Shown here piece after piece: positions 47,107-56,548 of a DNA stretch of 64,000 nt; positions within the stretch are counted from its first letter, which is position 1; each line of letters begins with the position of its first letter. Origin of the DNA: Tranzscheliella williamsii (taxonomy: Eukaryota; Basidiomycota; Ustilaginomycetes; Ustilaginales; Ustilaginaceae); contig JALBYF010000040.1 in the NCBI GenBank assembly GCA_023212725.1, forward strand, positions 1-64,000, read 5' to 3'. A model generated the notes under the pieces. The model had not been told where the DNA came from. It worked only from the letters and a program-made list of their open reading frames with translations, and ran no database searches. A program made the translations under genes and the position numbers.

Positions 47107-49819
47107 ATGGCGTCCGCCGCAGCTGCGGGGCGCCAGCCGGGCGCTGCTCACCAAGCTACGTCTGGCCCGTCGGCGGCTTTGCCCGGTGCCACTGCCTCGC
47201 CTGGTGCTGGTAATGGGACTGCCGGGGCTGCGGCAGAAGCAGCATCGCTTCCCGAGCCATGGGATGGTCTCGATACCCGTCTTTTGACCGAGCTAGCACG
47301 TACGGGTCTCATGACCACGCTCGATACGATCAAGGAAGCCAAGACCCTCATGCTCGATCCGTCGCTCGCTGGCCCTCTAGGCCTCGTCGCCGATGTTTCT
47401 GGTCTTAAGCAGCATGGCGTTGAAAAGATGTTTTGGCTAGAGCCAGCATCGCCCGCCTTTGTCTCTAAAACCGATATCGATCAGCCGCATCCGCAGCCGC
47501 GAGCAGGTCTCAAGAGCGTCAGTGCCCCTACCAAGTCCGTTGTCTATATCTGCCGGCCCGAGATCAAGTGGATGAGAGCCATAGCAGGTGAGTTGCCTCG
47601 CACCTCTTCACAACCGCAACCATTCCAACCCCGCACCGCGTCTCTGCCTCTTCCTCCCCTCCTGTCCTGCTGCCTACGGAAGTGCCTTCCCGAGACCTGC
47701 TCCCGCCTTCTCCCTTCGTAGATCGAATTAGCTGGACCGAATTAGCCGAACCTATTCTAGGGCCAATGGCCATTCAACAATAGGCATGCGGTCAGTCATT
47801 GTCCAGAGAGCAAGGAGATCTTCCTGACAAGGATGCTCCCAACGACCCTTCCTTATACAACCCGCGCTTGCTTTTGCTTCCACAAGCAGCGGGTTGTGCC
47901 GGGAGGCGACATCTCTTCCCTTCCGTTCCCGCTTCACCTCTCTAAGCGGTGGTGTCCCTATCTTGGTTGTTTCCCAGACCGCATGTACTGACGCTGATCG
48001 TTTTGCACCAGAACATCTGCGAGCTGATCGCGCTGTCCGGCCCACGTCGCCTCTGCAGCATACCTATACGATATCCTTCGTGCCTCATAGGACAGAGCCG
48101 TGCCTACAGTACCTGGACCAGGAGGCCGTACTCTCCGACGTGTCGCTGCTCGACTTTGGCCTGGAGTTCATCCCACTGGACAATGACCTAATCAGCCTGG
48201 AAGACGATGCGGCGTGGAGGAAGATCTACTGCGATGGCGACCATACTGGCCTTTTCCGGTCAGCGCAAGCCTTGATGACGCTCCAACACGCCTATGGCCT
48301 TTTTCCGCGCATTTTGGGCAAGGGCGATTTGGCGCGTCGGCTGGCGGACCTGCTGCTGCGGCAACGACGTGAGCATCTGGCATCGGATCCTTCCAACCCG
48401 GCGCTGTCAACGCCGAGCCAGAGCATCGACAGCCTGATCATTATTGATCGTGCCGTCGACCTTGCCACTCCTCTGTGCACACAGCTCACCTACGAAGGGT
48501 TGGTGGACGAGGTGGTGGGCATCAGCAATGGGCATGTCGAGGTCGATCCCTCGCTGCTCAGCGGCCAGGCTCAGCAGCACGGTGGCGCACAGTCCCAGGC
48601 GTCCGGCAGCGGGACGCCGCTGCAGATGACGTCGACGCCCAAGAAGCGCAAACACAGGCTGGACGCCTCGTCCGACCTGCTGTTCGCCGAGATCAGGGAC
48701 CTCAACTTTGCTGTCGTCGGCGACCGGCTCCATCGGGCTGCCAAGCGGCTGAATCAGGACTATGAGGGCCGCCATCAGGCCAAGACAGTTTCGCAGATTC
48801 GTGCCTTTGTAGGCAAGCTCGGCGGGCTCCAGTCCGAACACACCTCTCTGCGGCTGCACACTGGTCTGACCGAGAAGATCATGGAGTGGACCGCTCGCGA
48901 AGAGTTCAACCGACTGCTGGAGATCCAGCAGAACGTGGTGGCTGGACTGGATCTGCAGGCGCAGTACCAGGCGGTGGAAGACATGATCAACGAGGAGCGT
49001 GATCTGCTGAGCGTCCTACGCCTGCTTTGCCTGATCAGCGTTGTGGGCCAGGGCGGCGTAGCAGGCGGGATCAAGCCCAAGAACCTGGAGTTTGTCAAGC
49101 GGGAGATTCTGCAGACGTACGGCTATCAACATCTGCCGCTTTTGCTGACACTGCAGAAGGTGGGGCTGCTGACACGGTCTGCGGCGACGGGCTCTAGCTC
49201 GAGCGTGGGGGGCGTCAAGCTGGGGAGTCTGACCAGTGTTGTCGGCGGCGGTGGATCGTCGTCTGCGGCGGTCGCGGGCGGGGGCGGCGGCAATGGCGAG
49301 GGCGGGCGGGGTGGGTTTGGGACGGTGCGCAGGAGCCTGCGCCTGATCAATGACGATGTGGATGAGCGGCAGCCGGCGGACATTTCGTATGTCTATTCCG
49401 GGTATGCGCCCTTGTCGATTCGGCTGGTGCAGGCGGTGGCGCAGAAGGAGGCGCTGCTTGAGGTGGCGCGCCCGGCCGGTGGGGCGGGTGGGGTGGGGCG
49501 TCTGGCCGCCCGCCCGCGCGCGCATCCGATCGTCGGCTGGCGCGGCTTCGAAGACCCACTGCACCAGCTGCCCGGCGCGACGTTCGACGAGGTCCAGTCG
49601 CCCCCCGCCCGCACCAGCGCGCGCCCCCCCACCCCGCCCCCCACCCCCGACACAGTCTCCACCACCCTCGTCTTCTTCCTCGGCGGCATCACCTACACCG
49701 AAATCGCCGCACTCCGCTTCATGTCCCGCCAATCCCGCAACCGCCGCTTCGTCGCCGCCACCACACACATCCTCACCGGCGACCGCATGCTGCGCGACCT
49801 CAGCCACGGCTCCCTCTAA
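47107..49819 (+). CDS. VPS33: Vps33, Sec1/Munc18 subunit of HOPS/CORVET
   Basis: Join of 47107-47587 and 48012-49819 (762 aa). The intron is 424 nt with a GTGAGT donor after KWMRAIA and a CACCAG acceptor, keeping phase 1. The product follows the SM fold: VSGLKQHGVEKMFWLEP, VVYICRPEIKWMR, TYTISFVPHRTEPC, LEFIPLDNDLISLE, SIDSLIIIDRAVDLATPLC, TQLTYEGLVDEV, and the C-terminal FFLGGITYTEIAALRFMSRQ with FVAATTHILTGDRML. Vps33 binds SNARE bundles and drives vacuole/endosome tethering and fusion within the class C core. Unusual parts are an Ala/Gly-rich N-terminus of about 50 residues and a Gly- and Pro-rich insertion at about 560-690, both matching base-composition blocks in the DNA. The intron is four to six times longer than the other introns here. 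Confidence 0.93.
47857..47897 (+). other. Strong hairpin inside the VPS33 intron
   Basis: ACAACCCGCGCTTG (47857-47870) pairs with CAAGC-A-GCGGGTTGT (47883-47897): 14 base pairs with one bulged A and a 12-nt loop. It lies in the intron about 115 nt before the acceptor. It may assist splicing by shortening the effective intron, or belong to a structured RNA. Confidence 0.6.
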
Positions 49820-50072
49820 CCCCCCAACCCCCTCTGCACCACGCATCTACATACCCGCCGCATCCGCGCTTCCACCCCCACCCCCTGTCCATACAGTGCT
49901 GTTTTCCTCTGCCACCGATCTGTGCCGCTTGCGACGCTACATGGATCGTGTCATTACACAGCCGCGACGGCGGATTCGGAGGATAGCGGCGCCAGTGCGC
50001 TTGCGATATGTTCGTGCGGACAGGCGGAGGGGGTAGGAGACAGGACTGGGGCTTGGGGCTGGGGCTTGGGGG

Positions 50073-50888
50073 CTACTTGGGGAGGTAGCGGATGCCGGTC
50101 TTGGGACAGTTGTTGTTCTGGGCGAGCGGGGCGGTGTTGCGGAAGGCGGAGGCGTTGGTGCTCCTGCCTACGGTGTGAAAGTAGATCCAGGCTTCGTTGA
50201 GGTTGCCGTTGCGGCAGCGGAAGGAGGCGGGGTAGTTCCAGGCGGCGGTGGTGGCGGCGTGGAGCTGGTCGAGGGAGTAGGTGCGGTCGTGGGAGGGGAG
50301 GATGCCGGCTGCGGCGAGGGCGTCGTAGATGCTGTGCTGGGTGAAGAGGTCGGTGGTGGTGGAGAAGAAGTCGACGACGTCCTGGTCCGGGGTGTAGGCG
50401 GTAGTGGCGTAGCAGGCGGGGGCGAGGGTGGAGATGCAGGTGCCGTGCTTGTTCCACTCGTGCGCCCAGAGCTGGCCGTCGTTGCCGTTGAGCGCGAGCC
50501 AGAATTGGTTCATCGTGTCGAGGGCGGCACCGGCGCGGGGATCGGCGCTCTTGCTAAGCACGGCAGCAACGTCGCTGCGCGTCCTCGCCGCATCGCAGTC
50601 CGAGTCATATCCGCCCGAGCAGGTGTCCGGCCAGAGCCCGTGAATCGTCCAGCTGTCATCCGGCCCAATGGCAGGCGAGTAGTCCCAAAACTGCGTCAAC
50701 AGCAACAGCCCCCCCGGCGTATTCACCGCACATGGATCCGTACAGCTCGACGACGTCACGCACGACTCGCACGTCTCCACGCTCGCATCCGTCGCGTTCA
50801 GCGCGAACGGTGTCTGGCTCGCTGTGATCGCCCGCACCTGCGCCAAGACCGATGCGCTCCAGATGAAGCTCCTCCATCCGCACTTCAT
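50073..50888 (-). CDS. Secreted ribonuclease T2
   Basis: Single exon, 271 aa from ATG 50888; the open frame extends upstream but the region before this ATG holds the TATA box. Residues 1-24 look like a signal peptide (MKCGWRSFIWSASVLAQVRA). Both active-site segments are intact: CAS I SWTIHGLWPDTC with His83, and CAS II LWAHEWNKHGTC with His143, Glu144, Lys147 and His148. Many Cys residues (C40, C43, C49, C53 and others) fit the disulfide pattern of fungal T2 enzymes, and the length is typical. These enzymes cleave single-stranded RNA through a 2',3'-cyclic phosphate and act outside the cell or in the vacuole in RNA scavenging. There are potential N-glycosylation sites at NATD and NASA. It lies in convergent orientation to VPS33. 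Confidence 0.95.
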   Translation of the reverse strand: MKCGWRSFIWSASVLAQVRAITASQTPFALNATDASVETCESCVTSSSCTDPCAVNTPGGLLLLTQFWDYSPAIGPDDSWTIHGLWPDTCSGGYDSDCDAARTRSDVAAVLSKSADPRAGAALDTMNQFWLALNGNDGQLWAHEWNKHGTCISTLAPACYATTAYTPDQDVVDFFSTTTDLFTQHSIYDALAAAGILPSHDRTYSLDQLHAATTAAWNYPASFRCRNGNLNEAWIYFHTVGRSTNASAFRNTAPLAQNNNCPKTGIRYLPK

Positions 50889-50934
50889 TTCGGCGTGTCG
50901 GCCAAGAGTAAAGCAGCGCCTGGCGACCGGCCAC

Positions 50935-50940
50935 TTATAA
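50935..50940 (-). promoter_or_regulatory. TATA box of the RNase T2 gene
   Basis: TTATAA within minus-strand CCCTTATAAGTGG, 47-52 nt upstream of the ATG at 50888. Position and sequence fit a core promoter with a short leader and support the start at 50888 over the longer upstream frame. Confidence 0.6.
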
Positions 50941-51133
50941 GGGACGCTTCCAGGCAAGAGCTCCAAGCAATAGCTCCAAGCAAGCCGCAAGCCTCGTAAG
51001 GTAGACTGTTGTCAGCGGCGTGGTGGCAAGCTGGCAGAGCGTAAGGGCAACCCGTAAGAGCAACGAGGCACCCTAATGCACCGCACTATGTGCAGCGTGG
51101 CCTGTGCATTCGAAGCGCCGCTACGCACGGTCG

Positions 51134-51187
51134 TCTTTGCTTTCCACGGTCTCTTTGCCTTCGACGGCCTCTTTGCTTTCGACGGCC
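51134..51187. repeat. 18-bp minisatellite, three copies
   Basis: Three tandem copies of a TCTTTGCTTTCGACGGCC-like unit starting at 51134, 51152 and 51170, with a few mismatches. On the minus strand each encodes RPSKAK or RPWKAK in frame. Confidence 0.75.
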
Positions 51188-51398
51188 GCCTTGCCACAGT
51201 CATGAGGCAGTGAGCTGCGCTTGATAGCCAAGCTCAACCTAACATCGTTGGTGGCACTAGTCACAGTCGAAAGCTACACAGCAAGCACCGTAGTCAATCA
51301 TCATCTACCGCCACTGTACGAGCGGTGCTGCGGGAAAGGGAAAGTTCAAGGCGGATCGGACTAGATGGCGCATCCTGCGGCTTGGAGAGATGCAGCTA

Positions 51399-52442
51399 TC
51401 AGAGTTTGGCGCCATTAGCACTGCGGACGTCAAAGTTGAGGCGTGAGAAGGTGGCTAGGATGGTTGTGCCTTGCTCGAGGGGCGCCTTGATGCGGAGCGT
51501 AATGGATGAGTTGTCGAGGCCGGCCAGCTCTCCTAGCTGTGGCACCCGGCCGGTGTCCGTCGGTGTCACCGCTACGGGCTGGCCACCGCTCAGCCAGCCG
51601 GCTTTGACGAGCGGGTCGCTGGTGTCCACTTTGCCCTGGAAGGCGGACGAAGAGCTGGCGGCTTGCGTGACGACGACCTTGGCCGCTTCTTCGGCTCCCA
51701 GCTTGTCGAAAGTCACCTTGCGCTCGGCAAGGTACTGCCGCATGCGCGCCAGCCAGGTCAGCGTCCGCGGAAACGGGTACGCAGACCAGTCGCGGTCCTT
51801 GGCGTCCTTCGAGGAGACGGCAGGCAGCAGCTCTTCTCCCGTGCGCAGCTGCGACTGCACCCAGTTGAGTGGCGTAAAGAGCGCAAAGTCGAGGTACTCG
51901 GGCGCATCACCAAAGAGATAAGTTCGATCGGCCAGATGCCTCTCCACTGTCTCTAGATGTGCGACCAGCTGAGAGCGGACAAAGGGCAGGTTGGCCTCCA
52001 TCGTCTTGCTCTCGAAGCTGGCTCCAGGCATAAAGTTCTTCCTGTCTTTGATAAAGTGCTCGTTCAGCGGAGCCTTGAAGAGATGGCCAGCGCCGAGACG
52101 GAAGAGCGGCGATTCGGCCCAGTGCACCGCGAGCTGCAGCTGGAGGTCTGGATGCGTCCGAAAGAGCGTTCGATGGGAGGATCCCTGCCCGAAACTGCGT
52201 TCAAGCGCAAGACTGGCGGCCATGGTGTCGATGTAGGCATGCCCATCCACAAAGACAACAGGAATGCGGCGGTACGTGATGCCGAGCAAGTTGCTCAGCA
52301 TCGGCCGTGGCATCACCGGCGGCACATCCACAAGCGTCCACTGCACGCCGTAGTGGTCCAGCAGCGCAACAATCTTCTGGAAAAAGGGCGAGGCGGCATA
52401 GCCATACACAATCACCCGGTTCCTCGGCGTAGGGGCAGCCAT
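51399..52442 (-). CDS. Glutathione S-transferase-like protein
   Basis: Single exon, 347 aa. The N-terminal thioredoxin-like GST domain (about 9-90) reads VIVYGYAASPFFQKIVALL, then RRIPVVFVDGHAYIDTMAAS, giving the cis-Pro (IPVV) and the D-T/S pair used to bind the gamma-glutamyl group. The helical C-terminal domain (about 110-245) includes HLADRTYLFGDAPEYLDFAL, a typical GST helix-6 N-cap region, and FPRTLTWLARMRQYL. An extra domain of about 100 residues (VTPTDTGRVPQLGELAGLD, then beta-rich sequence to the end) is longer than classical GSTs and matches uncharacterised fungal two-domain GST-like proteins by recall. The Ser in YGYAASPF could serve as catalytic residue, but activity is not certain. 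Probably cytosolic; substrate unknown. Confidence 0.82.
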   Translation of the reverse strand: MAAPTPRNRVIVYGYAASPFFQKIVALLDHYGVQWTLVDVPPVMPRPMLSNLLGITYRRIPVVFVDGHAYIDTMAASLALERSFGQGSSHRTLFRTHPDLQLQLAVHWAESPLFRLGAGHLFKAPLNEHFIKDRKNFMPGASFESKTMEANLPFVRSQLVAHLETVERHLADRTYLFGDAPEYLDFALFTPLNWVQSQLRTGEELLPAVSSKDAKDRDWSAYPFPRTLTWLARMRQYLAERKVTFDKLGAEEAAKVVVTQAASSSSAFQGKVDTSDPLVKAGWLSGGQPVAVTPTDTGRVPQLGELAGLDNSSITLRIKAPLEQGTTILATFSRLNFDVRSANGAKL

Positions 52443-53066
52443 CTTTTTGTTTTGGCCTTGTCAAGGTCAGTTTACGGACAATGGCGGTGCGAATGGCGAT
52501 GGCGTGGCCTGAGACTAGCAGGCGAAGGTAATCTATATCACTAGTCGGCGCTGTACTGCTGCACACTCGACTGTGGGGCAATCGATCGACTGTCACTTGC
52601 ATTCTCGGTCAGCGGGAGAGTAGTAGCCGAAACGGTAGCAGCATAAGGCCGGCTGCTTTACCGTAACTTGAATGGGAAGAGGCCCCGATCGGAGCCAAAG
52701 GGATCGGGCATCGCCCATAGCGGCAACCTCGACGCAGCCAAGCCCTAGCATCGTCGCACACTCTAAATGGCCAGATCCAAGGCCAAGGGTATGCAACTGG
52801 CGCTGACCTTTCTTCAGCTACAGGGCGCAAAGCGGGTCCAGTGCGGCGCAGAGATAGAAATACACGAAAGGATGCTTTTGAGTACAAAACGGGTTTCGGC
52901 TGCGAGCTCAACCGATGACAAACGAGAGCATGCTGTATCCCCGGCTATTGCTAGGGCTCAAGACAAGCAGATGGACTCATGCATCATGCATGACCTTTGG
53001 ACAAGCAGGCGATGCTTCCAAAACGAGACCATTCTCGAGGCTTGCAACATGCGGGCACGGGGAGGA
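52443..53066. other. Intergenic region upstream of the GST-like gene
   Basis: 624 nt between the GST-like start (52442) and the SF3B6 stop (53067); both genes run leftward. A 135-codon plus frame at 52767-53174 overlaps SF3B6 exon 2 in antisense and has no domain, so it is not called. No TATA or repeat stands out. Confidence 0.45.
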
Positions 53067-53494
53067 TCAGACATCCTGGAGATTGTGCTGGGCTTTGAGC
53101 TGCGCCAGCTCGGCTTCTCTCTTGGCCAGGTCGGCTTTCGCTGCCAGCCTCGCGGGCATGTGGAAGAGGACTAACAGCAAGCAAGACGTGTTAGCTAACC
53201 CATCCTAGGCTTGCGCAACAGAGGGGAGACGGACGGAGCCAACTTACCCACAATGTACCTGTCGTTCAGATGGAAGCCATTCAGATGATCCAAGGCCCTC
53301 TTGGCATCGGCCATCTCTTCAAAGACAACGTAGGCGGTGCCCTTCGTTTTGGGACCGTCTCCCAGACGGATCTGACGGATAGCTCCATATCGCCCAAAGA
53401 GCTCGTACAGCTCGGTACCCTTGGTGTTGTAATTGAGATTCTTGACGAACAGAATGCGGCTATGCTGCCGTGCAGCCGCTTGTTGCGTCGACAT
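53067..53494 (-). CDS. SF3B6: SF3b p14 (SF3B6) U2 snRNP subunit, two exons
   Basis: Join of 53248-53494 and 53067-53170 on the minus strand (116 aa). The 77-nt intron (53171-53247) has a GTAAGT donor and TTAG acceptor and splits a Val codon. The RRM shows RNP2 ILFVKNLNY and RNP1 KGTAYVVFEE, with HLNGFHLNDRYIVVLFH crossing the splice junction exactly as in human p14 (NRYLVVLYY). The C-terminal helix (KREAELAQLKAQHNLQDV) matches the family. p14 contacts the branch-point adenosine and SF3B1 in the spliceosome. The start at 53494 follows from homology; an upstream GTG extension is not credible. Human SF3B6 is 125 aa, so length fits. Confidence 0.95.
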
Positions 53495-54679
53495 CTCGTC
53501 CGCAAGCCTCGGTGCGAGGTCCACTTGGTTGCGTTGCGGTCACCGAGAAGCGCAGCATCAGATGTGGTGGATTTCAGCGAAAAGCTCAGTTGGAATAGCG
53601 AGAACCACTTGGTGCAACGCCGGATCGTGAATCTAACAAGCCCGATGTCTCGACCAGCCCACCACGAACGAGAGAGCAGCTATCATGGGCAGCCAACCTG
53701 CCTACACCACCAGCCTTGCTAAAAGCATTGCGAAGCGACAAGAGAGGTAGCTTGCGACCAGTAGCAGTGTGAGTTACGGGCACAGACATAAGCCAGAGTG
53801 GATTCACAGCCTTATCACATTCCCACCCCACCACCGTCAGTTTCATGCAACGCTCGCAGTCGCAGCCCAAATCAGACGCGCGGCGCACATAGGCTGGCCA
53901 CCGAGTAAGTAGCAGTGTCCACGAGGCTTGCCACTGTAACCACTCGTGGAAACCAGGGACGAGAGGCGGCTGCTCGAGCAGAGACCGACGCTGCCACACA
54001 CCTCCTTTCCGCCTCCTTACGGCACGGGGCCTCAACAGCAAGCTCCGACATAGCAATAGTCAATGTCGATTTAGCATGGGTCGACAGCCTGACTTGACGC
54101 GTCCCGCTGCGTTATGCTAGCTTGCCTCTCGCCCTGACTTTCGAAATAATTTTTTTTCTTTTCTTTTTCTTTGCTTCCCAGTCATTCATACTTCCATTCC
54201 GTAGTCAGCAGCTCATCTGTGCTTCCACCCCGATAGTGCCTACCTGCGCCTACCTGTGCCTGCCTGTCAACAAGCTGTCTTGCTGCCTTCCGTACGCCTC
54301 CTGTTTCCCGAACATCCTCGCCCACCATTCCGCCTCATTCAGCCCGCGTCGCTTGCTTTGCCTTCTCTTGGAGAGCAGGAACAGCAGCTCCCTTAGCGAG
54401 GCCCAGAGCAGCAGCGCTCAAAAAAGGTGAGTTCATATCCTTCATCGGCCCTCTTCTCGTTCCCCATATAGCCCCCCTCTGGTGGGACAGTCAGGCAACC
54501 AACAACAGCAGAAAGCAGGAAAAGCCAAAGTCGCTCCCAATCGCCATCACCTTCTCACGTTGCGGCGCAATTCCACCCCCACTCCGCCTTACTCGCTCTT
54601 CTATCGGGAACTTGCTTTCTTGCTTCTGCTGCTCTGGTCTCCGACTGAAGCTGTACCATCGCTTCACCGTATTACTACC
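53495..54679. promoter_or_regulatory. Divergent region SF3B6 / MTD1
   Basis: 1185 nt. It includes a T-rich tract at about 54148-54173 followed by pyrimidine-rich sequence, typical of a fungal transcription start zone, and a GTGAGT at 54428 that could be the donor of a 5' UTR intron. No coding gene is supported. Confidence 0.5.
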
Positions 54680-56548
54680 ATGACTGCTATTGTCAGCACT
54701 GCTTTCAAAGCTCTCCACGTCCAGTGTCTATGCTCTAGAATCCTTGCAACTGACACTCCCTTTTTCGGCGATATCTCTGCTGGTGTTTTCTCTTCGACAG
54801 CAAGTCTTTCGCTCGCTCGTACCGTCAGCAACGGCAGCACACCCAGTCAAGACTCGTCCGCCTCCACCTCTTCGTCGCAGGCATCCTCCGCACCCGAACT
54901 GCCCTCGCCATCCCTGGCAGTCCACTCCAACCCCGGTCAGAAGAGCAACGGTGGCCCCTCTGCTAGTCATCTCTCTTACCTCAACTCGCTCCTGCAACGT
55001 CTAGCGCATCCTCAAGCCTTTCTGCCCCAGAGTCATCAGCACCCCTCGTCTGGTACTATCTCGCCCTCACCGCCACCGTCGCCCCTCTCCCTCACACCTC
55101 GGCTCCGCGGTAAAGGTTCCTTTCGAGAGCCGCGCTACATCCGATCCGAACGCAAAGTTCAGTTTAACGCTCTGCTCGACACTTTCCACCGAGCCACCAT
55201 CTGTGACTTTGAGCCTAGCTACCAGCTCTCTGCCTCCGATCTGGCAGACGCCTTTGATAGCCAAGGCGAGCCTATCACTCCGATCCAGCCCAACGACGTA
55301 CTTCGTGGATCCGCCAACAGCATGTCCCAGCCCACCCTCCAACATAAGCCCGAGGCAGGCAGCCTACCCAGCGCCGAGAACCCTGGCAAGTTGATCCAAG
55401 CGTCGGGCATCGCCGCTCCTTATCAAGAGGCCATCAAGCAAGCGATTCAGGCCCGACTTGAACAGCACAAGTCGCGACCCAAACTTGTCGGTATTCTCGC
55501 TACGCCTAGCCCACCCAGTGTTGCCTACGCCGAATGGACCCGAAAGGCATGCGAAGCTGTTGGCATTGAATTCGAGATCTGGAAAACCTGGGATGACTCG
55601 GTGGAAGTGAAAGAAGAACAACACACCGGCTCTGCTCCCGATTTCGACCTCGAGGCGGATGTCGAGGATCTGATCATCGCCGCCAACGCCGACGAAACAG
55701 TACACGGCATCATGGTCTACTATCCCATCTTCGCTGGCCGACAAGACACCTACCTGCAGCAGATTGTCGACCCACGCAAGGATGTCGAAGGTCTCCACTT
55801 CAGCTATTGCTGGAACATGTACCACAACGTCCGCTGGATCGCCCCTTCAAAACTCGGCAATGCGCCCGGTACTACGCAAGAGCTTCCCGAGGAAAGAGCC
55901 ACGCGCGAGGCCCTGGACGGTGAACAGGTTCCTCCCGGTATGGCCAAGTCGATCCTGCCTTGCACGCCCTTGGCTATGGTCAAGTGTCTAGAGGCGATCG
56001 GTGCTTATGACCGTGATCTCCCCTACGGCGACCGCTTGTATGGAAAGACGATCACTGTCATCAACCGATCCGAAGTTGTCGGCCGACCGCTAGCGGCTCT
56101 TCTGGCCAATGACGGCGCCAAGGTCTACTCGGTCGATATCGACTCGATTCAGGAATTCAACAAGCGCGCCGTTGATCCTACCAGCCAAGAGCAGGTTGGC
56201 GGACGAGCGCGGTCCGAGATTGTCAAGAAGGCGCGTACTCAGAACACCGCTTCGCAGCTGCGACCTCACCACGTAGTTCGGAACTGCTCCATGTCTGCAG
56301 AAGAGTGTATTCGAGCATCCGACGTGGTCATCTCTGGCGTGCCTTCCGCCAACTACAAGGTGGAGACCGACTGGATCCAGCCTGGAGCCATCTGCATCAA
56401 CTTTTCCAGCGAAAAGAACTTCCAGCCTGACGTCAGGACCAAAGCCTCGATGTATCTGCCTGCTATTGGCAAAACAACGATTGCCATGCTGCAGAGGAAC
56501 CTCCTGCGTCTGGTCGAGTATCGCGAGTTGAGCGAACCGTCGAAATGA
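54680..56548 (+). CDS. MTD1: NAD-dependent methylenetetrahydrofolate dehydrogenase, N-terminally extended
   Basis: The first in-frame ATG (54680) gives 622 aa; a second ATG at 55322, in AGCATGT context, gives 408 aa, closer to yeast Mtd1 (320 aa). The conserved enzyme starts around residue 237: KLIQASGIAAPYQEA, LVGILATPSPPSVAYAEWT, VHGIMVYYPIFAGRQDTYLQ, DPRKDVEGLHFSYCWNMYHN, KSILPCTPLAMVKCLEAIG, then the NAD-binding INRSEVVGRPLAALLANDGA and SDVVISGVPSANYKV. The sequence follows monofunctional Mtd1 rather than the trifunctional C1-THF synthase. It oxidises 5,10-methylene-THF to 5,10-methenyl-THF with NAD in the cytosol, feeding purine and one-carbon metabolism. The N-terminal extension is Ser/Pro-rich, with a moderately conserved-looking block (FREPRYIRSERKVQFNALLD). 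Its status, targeting sequence or 5' UTR, is unresolved. Confidence 0.9.
   Translation: MTAIVSTAFKALHVQCLCSRILATDTPFFGDISAGVFSSTASLSLARTVSNGSTPSQDSSASTSSSQASSAPELPSPSLAVHSNPGQKSNGGPSASHLSYLNSLLQRLAHPQAFLPQSHQHPSSGTISPSPPPSPLSLTPRLRGKGSFREPRYIRSERKVQFNALLDTFHRATICDFEPSYQLSASDLADAFDSQGEPITPIQPNDVLRGSANSMSQPTLQHKPEAGSLPSAENPGKLIQASGIAAPYQEAIKQAIQARLEQHKSRPKLVGILATPSPPSVAYAEWTRKACEAVGIEFEIWKTWDDSVEVKEEQHTGSAPDFDLEADVEDLIIAANADETVHGIMVYYPIFAGRQDTYLQQIVDPRKDVEGLHFSYCWNMYHNVRWIAPSKLGNAPGTTQELPEERATREALDGEQVPPGMAKSILPCTPLAMVKCLEAIGAYDRDLPYGDRLYGKTITVINRSEVVGRPLAALLANDGAKVYSVDIDSIQEFNKRAVDPTSQEQVGGRARSEIVKKARTQNTASQLRPHHVVRNCSMSAEECIRASDVVISGVPSANYKVETDWIQPGAICINFSSEKNFQPDVRTKASMYLPAIGKTTIAMLQRNLLRLVEYRELSEPSK

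Larger units (their letters stand above)
50889..51398. other. Intergenic region RNase T2 / GST-like gene
   Basis: 510 nt with the RNase T2 promoter on the left, an 18-bp minisatellite in the middle and the GST-like 3' end on the right. A 63-codon minus frame (51012-51203) over the repeat encodes tandem RPSKAK but has no other support. Confidence 0.5.

Noticed and set aside
52767..53174. 135-aa plus-strand frame
   Set aside because: Overlaps SF3B6 exon 2 on the opposite strand; no domain.
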